Source of the DNA: Blautia schinkii DSM 10518
Lineage (GTDB): Bacteria > Bacillota > Clostridia > Lachnospirales > Lachnospiraceae
Assembly: GCA_000702025.1 (NCBI GenBank)
Contig: JNKJ01000006.1
Location: 236,803-300,802, forward strand
Reading direction: 5' to 3'
Length of the DNA stretch: 64,000 nucleotides
Of this stretch, positions 8,111-15,580 are shown one piece after another (position 1 is the stretch's first letter; each line of letters begins with the position of its first letter). A program made the translations under genes and the position numbers. The notes under the pieces are model-generated. The model searched no databases. It was not told where the DNA came from and worked only from the letters and a program-made list of their open reading frames with translations.

Positions 8111-8298
8111 ATCACATGGAATTTGAAAAGATGCTTCAGGCGGCAGTTTCCGGCAGTCATGAGGCGTTAGAGCAACTATTTCTACTGTATGCACCATTAA
8201 TTGATAAGCACAGTAAGGTTGACGGGCAAATAGATGAAGATTTAAGACAGTATATTTTGATACATATTGCGCTCAATATTTCAAAGTTTGTCTTTTAG
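8107..8298 (+). CDS. Conjugative-transposon helix-turn-helix protein (HTH_16-like)
   Basis: 63 residues, overlapping the sigma-like gene by 4 bp. The pattern 'MEFEKMLQAAVSGSHEALEQLFLLYAPLI...DEDLRQYILIHIALNISKF' matches the short helix-turn-helix proteins (HTH_16 type) of Tn916-related elements, which look like a reduced sigma region 2 ('EALE.L..LY.PLI...G.IDEDL.Q'). With the region-4 protein before it, the pair could act as a split sigma factor. A strong terminator follows immediately. Confidence 0.72.
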   Translation: MNHMEFEKMLQAAVSGSHEALEQLFLLYAPLIDKHSKVDGQIDEDLRQYILIHIALNISKFVF

Positions 8299-8305
8299 AC
8301 GAAGG

Positions 8306-8333
8306 CGGTCTCAGATTTTTCTGAGACCGTTTT
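8306..8333 (+). terminator. Rho-independent terminator
   Basis: CGGTCTCAG (8306-8314) pairs perfectly with CTGAGACCG (8321-8329), followed by TTTT and, after CA, a longer T run. It ends the sigma-like/HTH operon. Confidence 0.88.
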
Positions 8334-8340
8334 CATTTTT

Positions 8341-8640
8341 TTTGAATTCTGTTCGAGATTTGAGAGCTGATGAGGCTTTTTATAGGTAAAGGCATCCCCA
8401 TGCCATGGTACCTTGACAATTTCATAGCTTCCAACTCTACGTTCCCGAACCGAGAAGCGGCTATCCGTTTGTGTGGCGAGCAAAACCAGAAGCACTGATA
8501 TATGGGCGGCACCCATATAACGCAATGATCCGGCCGGGGATAATGATACTTCTGTAATTCGCAGCCCGGCCATAATGCAGGCGGGGAGATGAAATTTCTA
8601 TGGACCTGACAGCCACAGGCGGAGAAGGGGGCATTTATTT
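8341..8640. other. 300-bp non-coding stretch with inverted repeats before the excisionase-like gene
   Basis: No convincing gene. A 92-codon frame on the minus strand (8295-8573) lacks a ribosome-binding site and runs through the terminator. The segment has two perfect inverted repeats: TATATGGG/CCCATATA (8499-8506, 8512-8519) and GGCCGGG/CCCGGCC (8532-8538, 8565-8571). The position, between the HTH gene and the small excision-type gene, suits regulatory or recombination-protein binding sites, but no function is shown. Confidence 0.5.
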
Positions 8641-8666
8641 TGATTTTAATAGTAAGGAGGCTGATT

Positions 8667-8876
8667 ATGGGCTATAAAAGGAAAGACGTAGAGCAAACAA
8701 AGCAGTATGCAAAAAAGTTTGTGCGCTACAAAGAAGGAGCAGAGAAGTACAGCCTTGGGCTGACAAAGTTTCAAGAACTCGCAAAGGAAGCAAAAGCTGT
8801 TTATAAGATTGATGGCATTGCTTTAGTGAATTGCGAAATTTTTGAAAAATTTTTGGAGTCATTCCGAGAGTATTAA
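8667..8876 (+). CDS. Excisionase-like small protein (DUF6462 type)
   Basis: 69 residues from ATG 8667 with AAGGAGG upstream. 'KRFVRYKEGAEKYSLGLTKFQELAKEAKAVYKIDGIALVNCEIFEKFLESF' is the pattern of small winged-helix MerR/excisionase-like proteins (DUF6462) that neighbour tyrosine integrases on clostridial elements. Such proteins bend the element end and steer the integrase to excision. The integrase begins 320 bp downstream, which supports this role. Basic N-terminus; no other domain. Confidence 0.72.
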   Translation: MGYKRKDVEQTKQYAKKFVRYKEGAEKYSLGLTKFQELAKEAKAVYKIDGIALVNCEIFEKFLESFREY

Positions 8877-8891
8877 AGTAGGTGAGACATT

Positions 8892-8978
8892 ATGGCTTTT
8901 TTATATAGAGGGACTTTAAGCACTTGGGGACTTGACTTTCTGTCTTACGATAAGTATAATGAAGACATGTGGAGGTAG
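8892..8978 (+). CDS. Possible 28-residue ORF overlapping the ribbon-helix-helix gene leader
   Basis: ATG 8892 with GTAGGTGAG just upstream opens a 28-codon frame (MAFLYRGTLSTWGLDFLS...), ending at TAG 8976-8978 inside the GGAGG ribosome-binding site of the next gene. The end position would couple it to the ribbon-helix-helix gene. A strong promoter for that gene lies inside the frame, which argues that the frame may be fortuitous. No homology is recognised. Confidence 0.25.
   Translation: MAFLYRGTLSTWGLDFLSYDKYNEDMWR
8932..8960 (+). promoter_or_regulatory. Strong sigma-A promoter before the ribbon-helix-helix/integrase genes
   Basis: TTGACT (8932-8937), a 17-bp spacer and a consensus TATAAT (8955-8960) lie 23 bp before the ATG of the ribbon-helix-helix gene. 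This is one of the best promoters in the window and would drive that gene and the integrase. Confidence 0.75.
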
Positions 8979-8982
8979 CGGT

Positions 8983-9153
8983 ATGACAAAAATGGGTAGA
9001 CCAAAGGAGGACAATGCAAAGCGTAAGTCCATTACGGTTCGATTATCAGAAAAAACCCATGCTGAGTTGACCAGGTATGCTGCTGAACACAAGATTACAA
9101 TGACAGAGGTTGCCCTGCGAAGTTTGGAAGAGTATTTGTCCAAGCGAAAGTAA
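8983..9153 (+). CDS. Ribbon-helix-helix DNA-binding protein
   Basis: 56 residues from ATG 8983 (GGAGG site). 'GRPKEDNAKRKSITVRLSEKTHAELTRYAAEHKITMTEVALRSLEEYL' is a clear ribbon-helix-helix (Arc/CopG-like): one DNA-contacting strand (KSITVRLS) and two helices. No toxin gene is beside it. Its place 43 bp before the integrase gene, behind a strong promoter, suggests a local repressor or accessory factor for integration/excision rather than an antitoxin. Confidence 0.78.
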   Translation: MTKMGRPKEDNAKRKSITVRLSEKTHAELTRYAAEHKITMTEVALRSLEEYLSKRK

Positions 9154-9196
9154 GTGCTGTGAGTCCCTTCTTCATTTTATGAAGGAGGTTACAGAC

Positions 9197-10429
9197 ATGG
9201 CAAAGACACGAAAAGATGAGCGGGGAAGAGCACTCAGGAAAGGAGAAGTACAGAGGGCATCAGATAAGCGGTATATGTACACCTATACTGATCCGTTGGG
9301 TAGGCGTAGGTCCATATATGCGCAGGATTTGGCAACGCTTCGAGAAAAAGAAAAGCAGCTGATGAAGGATCAATTGGATGGACTGGATCTGTATGTTGCA
9401 GGGAAAGCATCCATAAATGATACCTATGATCGGTATATCTCTACGAAGTATGATTTGCGGGCGACCACCCGTAGTAATTACGATTATATGTATGATCGTT
9501 TTGTCAGACATACATTCGGAAAGAAAAAAATCGCAGACATTAAGTATTCAGATGTACTCCAGTTTTATTGCTATTTACTTAAAGAGGAAGAGTTATCGTT
9601 AGGGACACTGGATTCGATTCACACCTTGCTGCATCCGACGTTCCAATTGGCGGTTCGAGATGAAATTATTCGGAAAAATCCGTCAGACGGAATTATGAAG
9701 GAAGTTAGCAAGAAGGCGGATAAGTCAAGAGGTGTGAGACATGCTTTAACGATTGAGCAACAGAGAGTATTTCTGGAGTATATATCCAATCATCCGGTGT
9801 ATTATCATTGGTGGCCGTTGTTTACGGTTTTACTTGGAACTGGATGCCGAATTGGAGAAGCACTTGGTCTCCGCTGGGAAGATCTTGATTTTGATAATCA
9901 GATTCTTAGCATCAATCACAGTCTGGTTTATTACCCGGTTGGAAAATCAAGAAAGTCTGTTCTGCGAATATCGAAGCCAAAGACAGATGCAGGTATCAGA
10001 ACGATTCCGATGCTTGATATTGTATGTGACGCCTTCCACATGGAGCATGAGGAGCAGGAAGAAACGGGATTCAATGAAACCGAGATCGATGGAATGACGG
10101 GTTTTGTATTTATCAATCGTTTTGGTTCTGTTTTAAATCCGCAGGCGGTGAATCGTACTATCAAACGGATTATCAGCGGGTACAATGCGGAAGAGGTCAT
10201 CAATGCCAAGCGCGAGCGGAGAGAGCCAATTATTCTTCCAGATTTCTCCTGTCATCACTTGAGGCATACCTTTTGTACAAGACTCTGCGAACATGAAACA
10301 AACTTAAAAGTAATTCAGGCAATTATGGGCCATCGGAATATCGAAACTACGATGGATATCTATGCCGAAGCTACAGATCAAAAGAAAAAGGAATCTTTTG
10401 AAAACTTATCCAAATTGGACATCTTTTAG
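9197..10429 (+). CDS. int: Tn916-family tyrosine integrase
   Basis: 410 residues from ATG 9197 behind GAAGGAGG. The N-terminus has the AP2-like arm-binding fold of Tn916 Int ('KRYMYTYTDPLGRRRSIYAQDLATLREKEKQL'). A SAM-like core-binding domain follows (about 70-165), then the catalytic domain with Arg218 in 'GTGCRIGEALGL', 'HHLRHTF' (second Arg near 356) and Tyr389 in 'TTMDIYAEA'. All expected catalytic residues are present, so it should be active. It is the last gene of the element and its 3' end is 140 bp from the metG segment, placing an attachment site between them. Confidence 0.93.
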   Translation: MAKTRKDERGRALRKGEVQRASDKRYMYTYTDPLGRRRSIYAQDLATLREKEKQLMKDQLDGLDLYVAGKASINDTYDRYISTKYDLRATTRSNYDYMYDRFVRHTFGKKKIADIKYSDVLQFYCYLLKEEELSLGTLDSIHTLLHPTFQLAVRDEIIRKNPSDGIMKEVSKKADKSRGVRHALTIEQQRVFLEYISNHPVYYHWWPLFTVLLGTGCRIGEALGLRWEDLDFDNQILSINHSLVYYPVGKSRKSVLRISKPKTDAGIRTIPMLDIVCDAFHMEHEEQEETGFNETEIDGMTGFVFINRFGSVLNPQAVNRTIKRIISGYNAEEVINAKRERREPIILPDFSCHHLRHTFCTRLCEHETNLKVIQAIMGHRNIETTMDIYAEATDQKKKESFENLSKLDIF

Positions 10430-10454
10430 GAAGGGTTCTCAGTGTGAGTAAGCT

Positions 10455-10491
10455 GACAACAAACTTTCTGCGAAGACAACAATTTGACAAC
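10455..10491 (+). repeat. Integrase arm-type direct repeats near the element end
   Basis: Three copies of GACAAC at 10455-10460, 10475-10480 and 10486-10491 lie between the integrase gene and the metG segment. Tn916-type integrases bind short repeats (DR2 sites) inside each element end through their N-terminal domain. Location, spacing and orientation fit that role. The exact crossover site cannot be fixed without the other end. Confidence 0.5.
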
Positions 10492-10569
10492 GATTTTCTT
10501 TTTTTCCTGATGTGATACGAAGCACTGTGAAGAATGGGAAAGTAAAGAAATGAAAGGATTTGAATCGTT

Positions 10570-11085
10570 ATGACGGCATGTAAATTAGTTGGGAAACTTT
10601 TCCCGACGATGAAGAGTATCGGCGGCGCTGATTCCTCCAAGAAGGCAGAGAAAGCGACTGCAAAGGCCGCAGAAGCTGCTGTATCAGAGACAAAAGCAGA
10701 AGAGAAAATTGATTTTTCTAATGTAAAGATTGAGCCATTATTTGAAGAAATGGTGGATTTTGATACTTTCAGCAAGTCTGATTTCAGAGCTGTGAAGATT
10801 AAGGCTTGTGAAGCTGTACCGAAGAGTGACAAGCTTTTGAAATTTGTTTTAGATGACGGAACAGATACAGATCGTGTGATTTTAAGCGGTATCCACGAGT
10901 ATTATGAGCCGGAAGAGCTCATCGGCAAAACTGCGATTGCGATTGTAAACCTGCCGCCGAGGAAGATGATGGGAATCGCTTCCTGCGGTATGCTGATTTC
11001 AGCAGTGCATGAGGTGGACGGAAAAGAAGGGCTGAACCTTCTGATGGTAGATGACCGGATTCCGGCGGGGGCGAAGTTGTACTAA
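10570..11085 (+). CDS. metG: MetG C-terminal tRNA-binding domain segment (methionyl-tRNA synthetase, beta part)
   Basis: 171 residues. An Ala/Lys/Glu-rich linker (about 20-55) leads to an OB-fold tRNA-binding domain: 'SDFRAVKIKACEAVPKSDKLLKFVLDDG...ILSGIHEYYEPEELIGKTAIAIVNLPPRKMMGIASCGML...IPAGAKLY'. This is the EMAP/Arc1p-like domain that ends many bacterial methionyl-tRNA synthetases. No catalytic part precedes it: the frame is closed by TGA 10561-10563 next to the integrase end of the mobile element. Either the element has cut metG and this is the severed tail, or the domain is a separate subunit gene. ATG 10570 has AAAGGA ten bases upstream, so translation is possible. Confidence 0.75.
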   Translation: MTACKLVGKLFPTMKSIGGADSSKKAEKATAKAAEAAVSETKAEEKIDFSNVKIEPLFEEMVDFDTFSKSDFRAVKIKACEAVPKSDKLLKFVLDDGTDTDRVILSGIHEYYEPEELIGKTAIAIVNLPPRKMMGIASCGMLISAVHEVDGKEGLNLLMVDDRIPAGAKLY

Positions 11086-11439
11086 GCGGTTATGTAAATA
11101 AACATTTGAGTTGTAGAAAATGTATCATTGTGCCCAACAAACAGGAAATATGTAAAGCTGTATAGAGTTTTAATGAAAGACCCGTGGAATGTAATGTTCT
11201 GCGGGTCTTTTAACTTATCTTTATTTAAGAAATAATCCATAATGGAATGGGAATTACTATAATATGTTTGGCTTTTAGGGTGTGCCGCAATCTGTATTTT
11301 TCATATACAATAAAATCGAGTTTTAATCCAAAAACAATATAAAAAGTAAAAGTTTTGGGAGCATAATCCAAAAAGTATTGATTTTTATAAAGTTTTAGCA
11401 TATACTAATATTAACATTAGTCAGGAGGCGAAGAGGTTG
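11086..11439. other. Intergenic region of 354 bp
   Basis: Contains the metG terminator (11176-11221) and then about 200 bp of AT-rich sequence leading to the ATPase gene. An imperfect palindrome CTAATATTAACATTAG (11405-11420) sits directly before the ribosome-binding site of the ATPase gene. No gene was recognised. Confidence 0.6.
11176..11221 (+). terminator. Rho-independent terminator after the metG segment
   Basis: AAAGACCCG (11176-11184) pairs with CGGGTCTTT (11212-11220), 27-base loop, ending in a short T run. It reads as the original metG operon terminator. Confidence 0.75.
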
Positions 11440-12642
11440 GTGATACAAAGAACTGAATATTTGAATAAGTTAATTGCTTTTAAGGATAAGCAGTTGATTA
11501 AAATTGTTACCGGAGTCAGGCGCTGCGGAAAGTCAACCTTGTTTGAAATCTATCAGGAATGGCTGAAAGCTCAGGGGGTAGAGGACGCGCAGATTATAGC
11601 CATTAACTTTGAAGATATTGATTACGAAGAACTGACAAACTATAAAAAGTTATATGCCTATCTGAAAGAGCGTCTTGTTAAAGATAAGAAAACCTATATT
11701 TTTTTAGATGAGGTTCATCACATAGATGATTTCCCAAAGGTGGTGGATAGCCTCTACATCAAGAAAAACGTAGATATTTATATTACGGGTTCTAATGCAT
11801 ATATGCTTTCCAGTGAAATAGCAACACTTATTTCAGGGCGGTATGTGCAGATTGAGATGCTGCCGCTTTCTTTTAAAGAATATATGGAAGGCACGGGGGA
11901 TATGAACGACCGTGGTATTAAATACACAGAATATCTTGAAAATAGTTCTTTTCCTTATGCGTTGGAATTAATAGGGCAGCCTGATGAAATCCGTGATTAT
12001 TTGGAGGGAATATATAATACAATCGTTGTAAAAGATATCGTTGCGAGAAAGAAAATCACAGATACCATGATGCTGAGAAGCGTCCTTCGATTTGTCTTTG
12101 ATAATATTGGCAATCCACTGTCTTCCAAGAAGATTGCTGATACAATGACTTCCGCAGGAAGAAAGATTGATGCTAAGACGGTAGAGAAATATTTGGAGTG
12201 TCTGTCAGAGAGTTATATCATCTATCAGGCAAAGCGATATAATATTAAAGGCAAGCAATATTTGAAGACCCTTGAAAAATATTATGTGGTTGATATTGGA
12301 CTTCGTTATATGCTTCTTGGTTCAAGACAGGCAGATACCGGGCATATCTTAGAGAACATCATCTATCTTGAACTTCTCAGAAGAGGATATGATGTTTATG
12401 TTGGCAAGGTAGGTGATCTTGAGGTTGATTTCGTTGCGCAAAGCAGTAAAGGGACGATATATTATCAGGTGGCATTGACAGTTCGTGATGAGAAAACCTT
12501 AGATAGAGAGTTACGGCCGCTTATGGCAATCCGTGACCACTATCCAAAGTTTATTTTGACACTAGATGAGGAGCCTGAAATACAGTATGAAGGAATACGC
12601 CGTATCAATGCAAGAGATTGGCTGTTAGGCCTTACTGATTGA
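11440..12642 (+). CDS. AAA_14/DUF4143 ATPase (copy 1)
   Basis: 400 residues. N-terminal AAA_14 ATPase with 'VTGVRRCGKSTLF' (Walker A) and 'YIFLDEVHHIDDF' (Walker B), followed by 'YITGSNAYMLS' (sensor) and 'SGRYVQIEMLPLSFKEYM'. The C-terminal DUF4143 part has 'VDIGLRYMLLG...GHILENIIYLELLRRGYDVYVG', which resembles a PD-(D/E)XK-like fold ('DLEVDFVAQSSKGTIYYQV'). GTG 11440 is chosen over TTG 11437 because it aligns with the start of the paralogue at 31953. Function of this abundant family is unsettled; defence, toxin or DNA maintenance roles have been suggested. The gene is monocistronic. Confidence 0.82.
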   Translation: MIQRTEYLNKLIAFKDKQLIKIVTGVRRCGKSTLFEIYQEWLKAQGVEDAQIIAINFEDIDYEELTNYKKLYAYLKERLVKDKKTYIFLDEVHHIDDFPKVVDSLYIKKNVDIYITGSNAYMLSSEIATLISGRYVQIEMLPLSFKEYMEGTGDMNDRGIKYTEYLENSSFPYALELIGQPDEIRDYLEGIYNTIVVKDIVARKKITDTMMLRSVLRFVFDNIGNPLSSKKIADTMTSAGRKIDAKTVEKYLECLSESYIIYQAKRYNIKGKQYLKTLEKYYVVDIGLRYMLLGSRQADTGHILENIIYLELLRRGYDVYVGKVGDLEVDFVAQSSKGTIYYQVALTVRDEKTLDRELRPLMAIRDHYPKFILTLDEEPEIQYEGIRRINARDWLLGLTD

Positions 12643-12717
12643 GCATATCTAATGTCATAGTCATATGCTTCGTTCCCGTTAATGCTTCCAATTCGTCTGC
12701 TCAGGTATAAATTTGTA

Positions 12718-12746
12718 TTGATATAGTTTTCCTAATATATTATAGT
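12718..12746 (+). promoter_or_regulatory. Sigma-A promoter of the AgrC/LytTR-like operon
   Basis: TTGATA (12718-12723), 17-bp spacer, TATAGT (12741-12746), about 35 bp before the kinase start. Good match to the vegetative consensus. Confidence 0.65.
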
Positions 12747-12781
12747 AGATAAAATGAATCATTGCTTGAGGGGGACATAAA

Positions 12782-14203
12782 GTGCTTAAAAACTTAACAG
12801 AATTTTCCAGTGTTGTCCTGGACAGCGGATTTATTGTTCAAATGCTGTTCATTGCTTTAGCTGGAGTTATTGTTTTAGGAAGAATGAAATATAAGGAGTA
12901 TACACTGAAGCGGGATATTTTAACCGTGTTTTTACACACAATACTGCTTTTGAGCGTAATGCTTATTTTGGAAGCATTCTTTTTTGGCCTTTTTAGAGTA
13001 GGATTTTTGCTTAATCTGAGAGGGTTGAATTTTTCATTGCCGGTACTGATTGCATATATTATTTATGCTTCTTTGTTTTGCGACTTCCATTTTTGGGAAA
13101 AATGTACTTTGGTAATATCAATGTTCTCTACGGTAATCGTCATGATGGAGTGGAGCGCACCATATGGTATGTTATGGTTAGTAGGGAGCACCAAGATCAA
13201 TGGTATGATAATCCGGTTAGTATCAAACATCCTGATTGTTCTTTTTGCGTGCTTTATCCATAAATTTTCTATCACAAAATATTACTTTACAAAAACAGAA
13301 GCAATTCTGAATTGTGTTGAATCTTTACTTGTAGCACTTGCGGCGATGTTTCATGAAGCGTTATCAGCCAACTGGAATCTTGATGTTGGTTTTGTCTTAA
13401 AATTGTATATTTTAGGTATATTTCTCATTGTATATGTGATCAATGTGCTTACTTATGTTTTCTCATATTTAATCGCTCGTAACAGGCAGATGCTGCTTGA
13501 AACTCAGTTGATTAAGCAAAAGCAGTCGGCCGAGCTTGAAATGGCCGAACTGACTGCAGAGAGCCTGGAGGAATTAAGAGAAATCCGCCATGACATTAAA
13601 AATCAATATTTTTATATGAAAAGTATGCTGGAAGAAAAGAGATTTGAAGATTTAAATGATTTCTTTGAAAAATTCACTGGAAAAATATCCAGTCAGCTAT
13701 TTACATATGTTGATTGCGGAAACCAGGAAATATCAGCCGTTATTAATCTTGAGCGTCTTAAGGCAGAACGGCTGCACGTTCAGATGAACATGAATGTTGT
13801 CGTGCCGCCATCTCTTCCTTTTGAAAGCAGTGATATCTGCAGCCTTGTCACGAATCTGCTGGATAATGCACTGGAAGAGTGTCAGCGGACATCGAAAGAA
13901 AAGGTAATTAATATTGTTATCAATACCCGGGACAATGACTATCTGTATCTATGTATTGTCAATCCAACAGATAAAGCTGACAAAGCCAGAGCCTTTAAAA
14001 GTCTTCCTACGGACAAAGAAAATAAAATCCTTCATGGTTTAGGGATGAATATCATTAATAAAATCGCAGAAAAATATGATGGGTATTTTAATTGCCATAT
14101 TAACGACGGGAAGTTCATTTGTGAAGTTCTTTTAAATATGAGTAAAATACATAAGGAGAAAGGGGATTCTCATGAACGGAGTGTTAGAAGTAGTGATCTG
14201 TGA
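12782..14203 (+). CDS. AgrC-like membrane sensor histidine kinase (GHKL type)
   Basis: 473 residues from GTG 12782 (AGGGGGAC site). Residues 1-230 are about seven hydrophobic helices, a polytopic sensor as in AgrC/VirS kinases. A coiled coil leads to the dimerisation box 'EEIREIRHDIKNQYFYM' with phospho-acceptor His270. The catalytic part has the N-box 'LVTNLLDNALEEC' and the glycine box 'HGLGMNIINKIAEKYDG'. Such kinases usually sense autoinducing peptides, but no AgrB or AgrD gene is nearby, so the signal is unknown. The stop overlaps the start of the response regulator by about 30 bp, so the two are translated together. Confidence 0.88.
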   Translation: MLKNLTEFSSVVLDSGFIVQMLFIALAGVIVLGRMKYKEYTLKRDILTVFLHTILLLSVMLILEAFFFGLFRVGFLLNLRGLNFSLPVLIAYIIYASLFCDFHFWEKCTLVISMFSTVIVMMEWSAPYGMLWLVGSTKINGMIIRLVSNILIVLFACFIHKFSITKYYFTKTEAILNCVESLLVALAAMFHEALSANWNLDVGFVLKLYILGIFLIVYVINVLTYVFSYLIARNRQMLLETQLIKQKQSAELEMAELTAESLEELREIRHDIKNQYFYMKSMLEEKRFEDLNDFFEKFTGKISSQLFTYVDCGNQEISAVINLERLKAERLHVQMNMNVVVPPSLPFESSDICSLVTNLLDNALEECQRTSKEKVINIVINTRDNDYLYLCIVNPTDKADKARAFKSLPTDKENKILHGLGMNIINKIAEKYDGYFNCHINDGKFICEVLLNMSKIHKEKGDSHERSVRSSDL

Positions 14204-14924
14204 TGATGAGGAAACAGCGATTTCAATTATTTCTGCATCAGTGGAGGCGTTGTTCACCAGCAGGGGAATTTCTGTGAATATACAGAAGTTTGTATCTGCA
14301 AAAAGCTGTTACCAGTATCTTAAGACATCCATGCCGGATTTGCTGTTTTTGGATATCGCTATGCCGGAGGCTGACGGCATCGCCTTGGCAAAAAAACTTG
14401 TAGCCAGGAACTTGGATAAGAAACCGGATATTATCTTTGTGTCTAATAATCAAAGCCGGGTTTTTGATTCCTTTCAGGTACTTCCCTTTGGATTTGTCCG
14501 TAAAGATAATTTTATGAACGATATTTCAAACGTATTAAAACGATATGTGGAAACAAGGCTGATGGGCGAGGAAAAAGTAAAAAAGTTTGAATTGCGGGAT
14601 TCTAACGGTATATCTGTTTTAAATGCATCCAAGGTTACGTACATTGAAAGCTACAGGAACACGCAGACGGTCTACGTGGCCGGGGGTGAGAAAATCGTCC
14701 TTCATTCTACCATGGATCATATTTATGAACAGGTTAAGAATTATGATTTTGTACGTATTCATAAGGGATTTATTGTGGGTTATAAGCATATTAAGAATTT
14801 TGGCAGGAATGAAATTATACTGGATACAGGGGAAACACTTCCGGTTGGAAGAGTTTACTACAAAGATGCAATGGAACAGTATATGACATATATACGGACG
14901 AATGGGATTAAAGGGATTGGCTGA
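14172..14924 (+). CDS. LytTR-family response regulator
   Basis: 250 residues; start ATG 14172 lies inside the kinase gene, behind AAGGAGAAAGGGG. Receiver domain, residues 1-125: acidic pair 'VVICDDEE', phospho-acceptor Asp61 in 'LLFLDIAMPEADGI', and a C-terminal 'GFVRKD' in place of the usual 'YL.KP'. The LytTR DNA-binding domain, about 145-245, has 'KVTYIESYRNTQTVYV', 'FVRIHKGFIVGYKHIKNF' and 'LPVGRVYYKD'. LytTR regulators of the AgrA type bind direct repeats upstream of target promoters. The likely targets are the adjacent cell-surface operon, but no binding repeat is proven. Confidence 0.88.
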   Translation: MNGVLEVVICDDEETAISIISASVEALFTSRGISVNIQKFVSAKSCYQYLKTSMPDLLFLDIAMPEADGIALAKKLVARNLDKKPDIIFVSNNQSRVFDSFQVLPFGFVRKDNFMNDISNVLKRYVETRLMGEEKVKKFELRDSNGISVLNASKVTYIESYRNTQTVYVAGGEKIVLHSTMDHIYEQVKNYDFVRIHKGFIVGYKHIKNFGRNEIILDTGETLPVGRVYYKDAMEQYMTYIRTNGIKGIG

Positions 14925-15104
14925 TGCTGATCCTTTTTTTGCGCCTTTTAATCTTTGTTATGTTATTTGTCCTTAAAATCCTGCTGTTTGTTTCTTGCTT
15001 ATATTTGTTTGTAAAGCTTTAGTCACTGCTTGTTGCTGTCCTCTTGTGGGGTACAACTCAAAATGTTACGATACACTAAAATTTACACAAAGGGATGGTT
15101 ATCA

Positions 15105-15524
15105 ATGAATAAGCAATTAGAACAATTAGAAATAGTGATTTGTGTTAATGAGAATATGGCTTTAAAGACGTCTGCCCTTGTTGAAAAATTGCTTGAAAAA
15201 TATGGGGCAGAGGCTCAGATGGTATTATTCAACTGCGCAGAAAAGTGTTTGGAGTATCTTGAGGTACATTCACCGGGAATTGTAATCCTGGGCATGGATA
15301 TCGGAGAAACGGACGGTATCGAACTGGGCGAAGAGATTCTTGCCATAAATATAAACAGAAGAATAGATATTGTTTATGTATCCGGCCATCCGGAACGTGC
15401 TTTCGAGGCGTTTGCGGTACGTCCGTTTGCTTTTGTGAGAGAAAGTGATTTCGAAAAGGATATGGCAGATTTCGTTGAACGCTACACAAAAACCCGGCTA
15501 TGTATAGAAAATGCACCAGAATAG
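15105..15524 (+). CDS. Degenerate stand-alone receiver domain (pseudo-receiver)
   Basis: 139 residues from ATG 15105 (AGGGATGG upstream). It aligns end to end with the receiver of the preceding regulator ('EIVICVNENMA', 'GIVILGMDIGETDGIELG', 'FAFVRESDFEKDMADFVERYTKTRL'). The acidic pair is replaced (VN instead of DD), and the phospho-acceptor position is Gly63 instead of Asp. There is no LytTR or other output domain. It is therefore a duplicated receiver that cannot be phosphorylated in the usual way. It may bind the kinase or the regulator as a decoy or dimer partner. It may still be an expressed gene, since the frame is intact. Confidence 0.75.
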   Translation: MNKQLEQLEIVICVNENMALKTSALVEKLLEKYGAEAQMVLFNCAEKCLEYLEVHSPGIVILGMDIGETDGIELGEEILAININRRIDIVYVSGHPERAFEAFAVRPFAFVRESDFEKDMADFVERYTKTRLCIENAPE

Positions 15525-15580
15525 GTTAAAATGACTATCTATTAATAATAGTATCATAAAGAGTGGGAGGAATCGTGAAA

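Noticed and set aside
8295..8573. 92-codon frame on the minus strand between the HTH gene and the excisionase-like gene
   Set aside because: No ribosome-binding site, includes the terminator hairpin at its 3' end, and the translation has no recognisable fold.
8983..9153. Ribbon-helix-helix protein as antitoxin
   Set aside because: No toxin gene on either side; the integrase follows directly.
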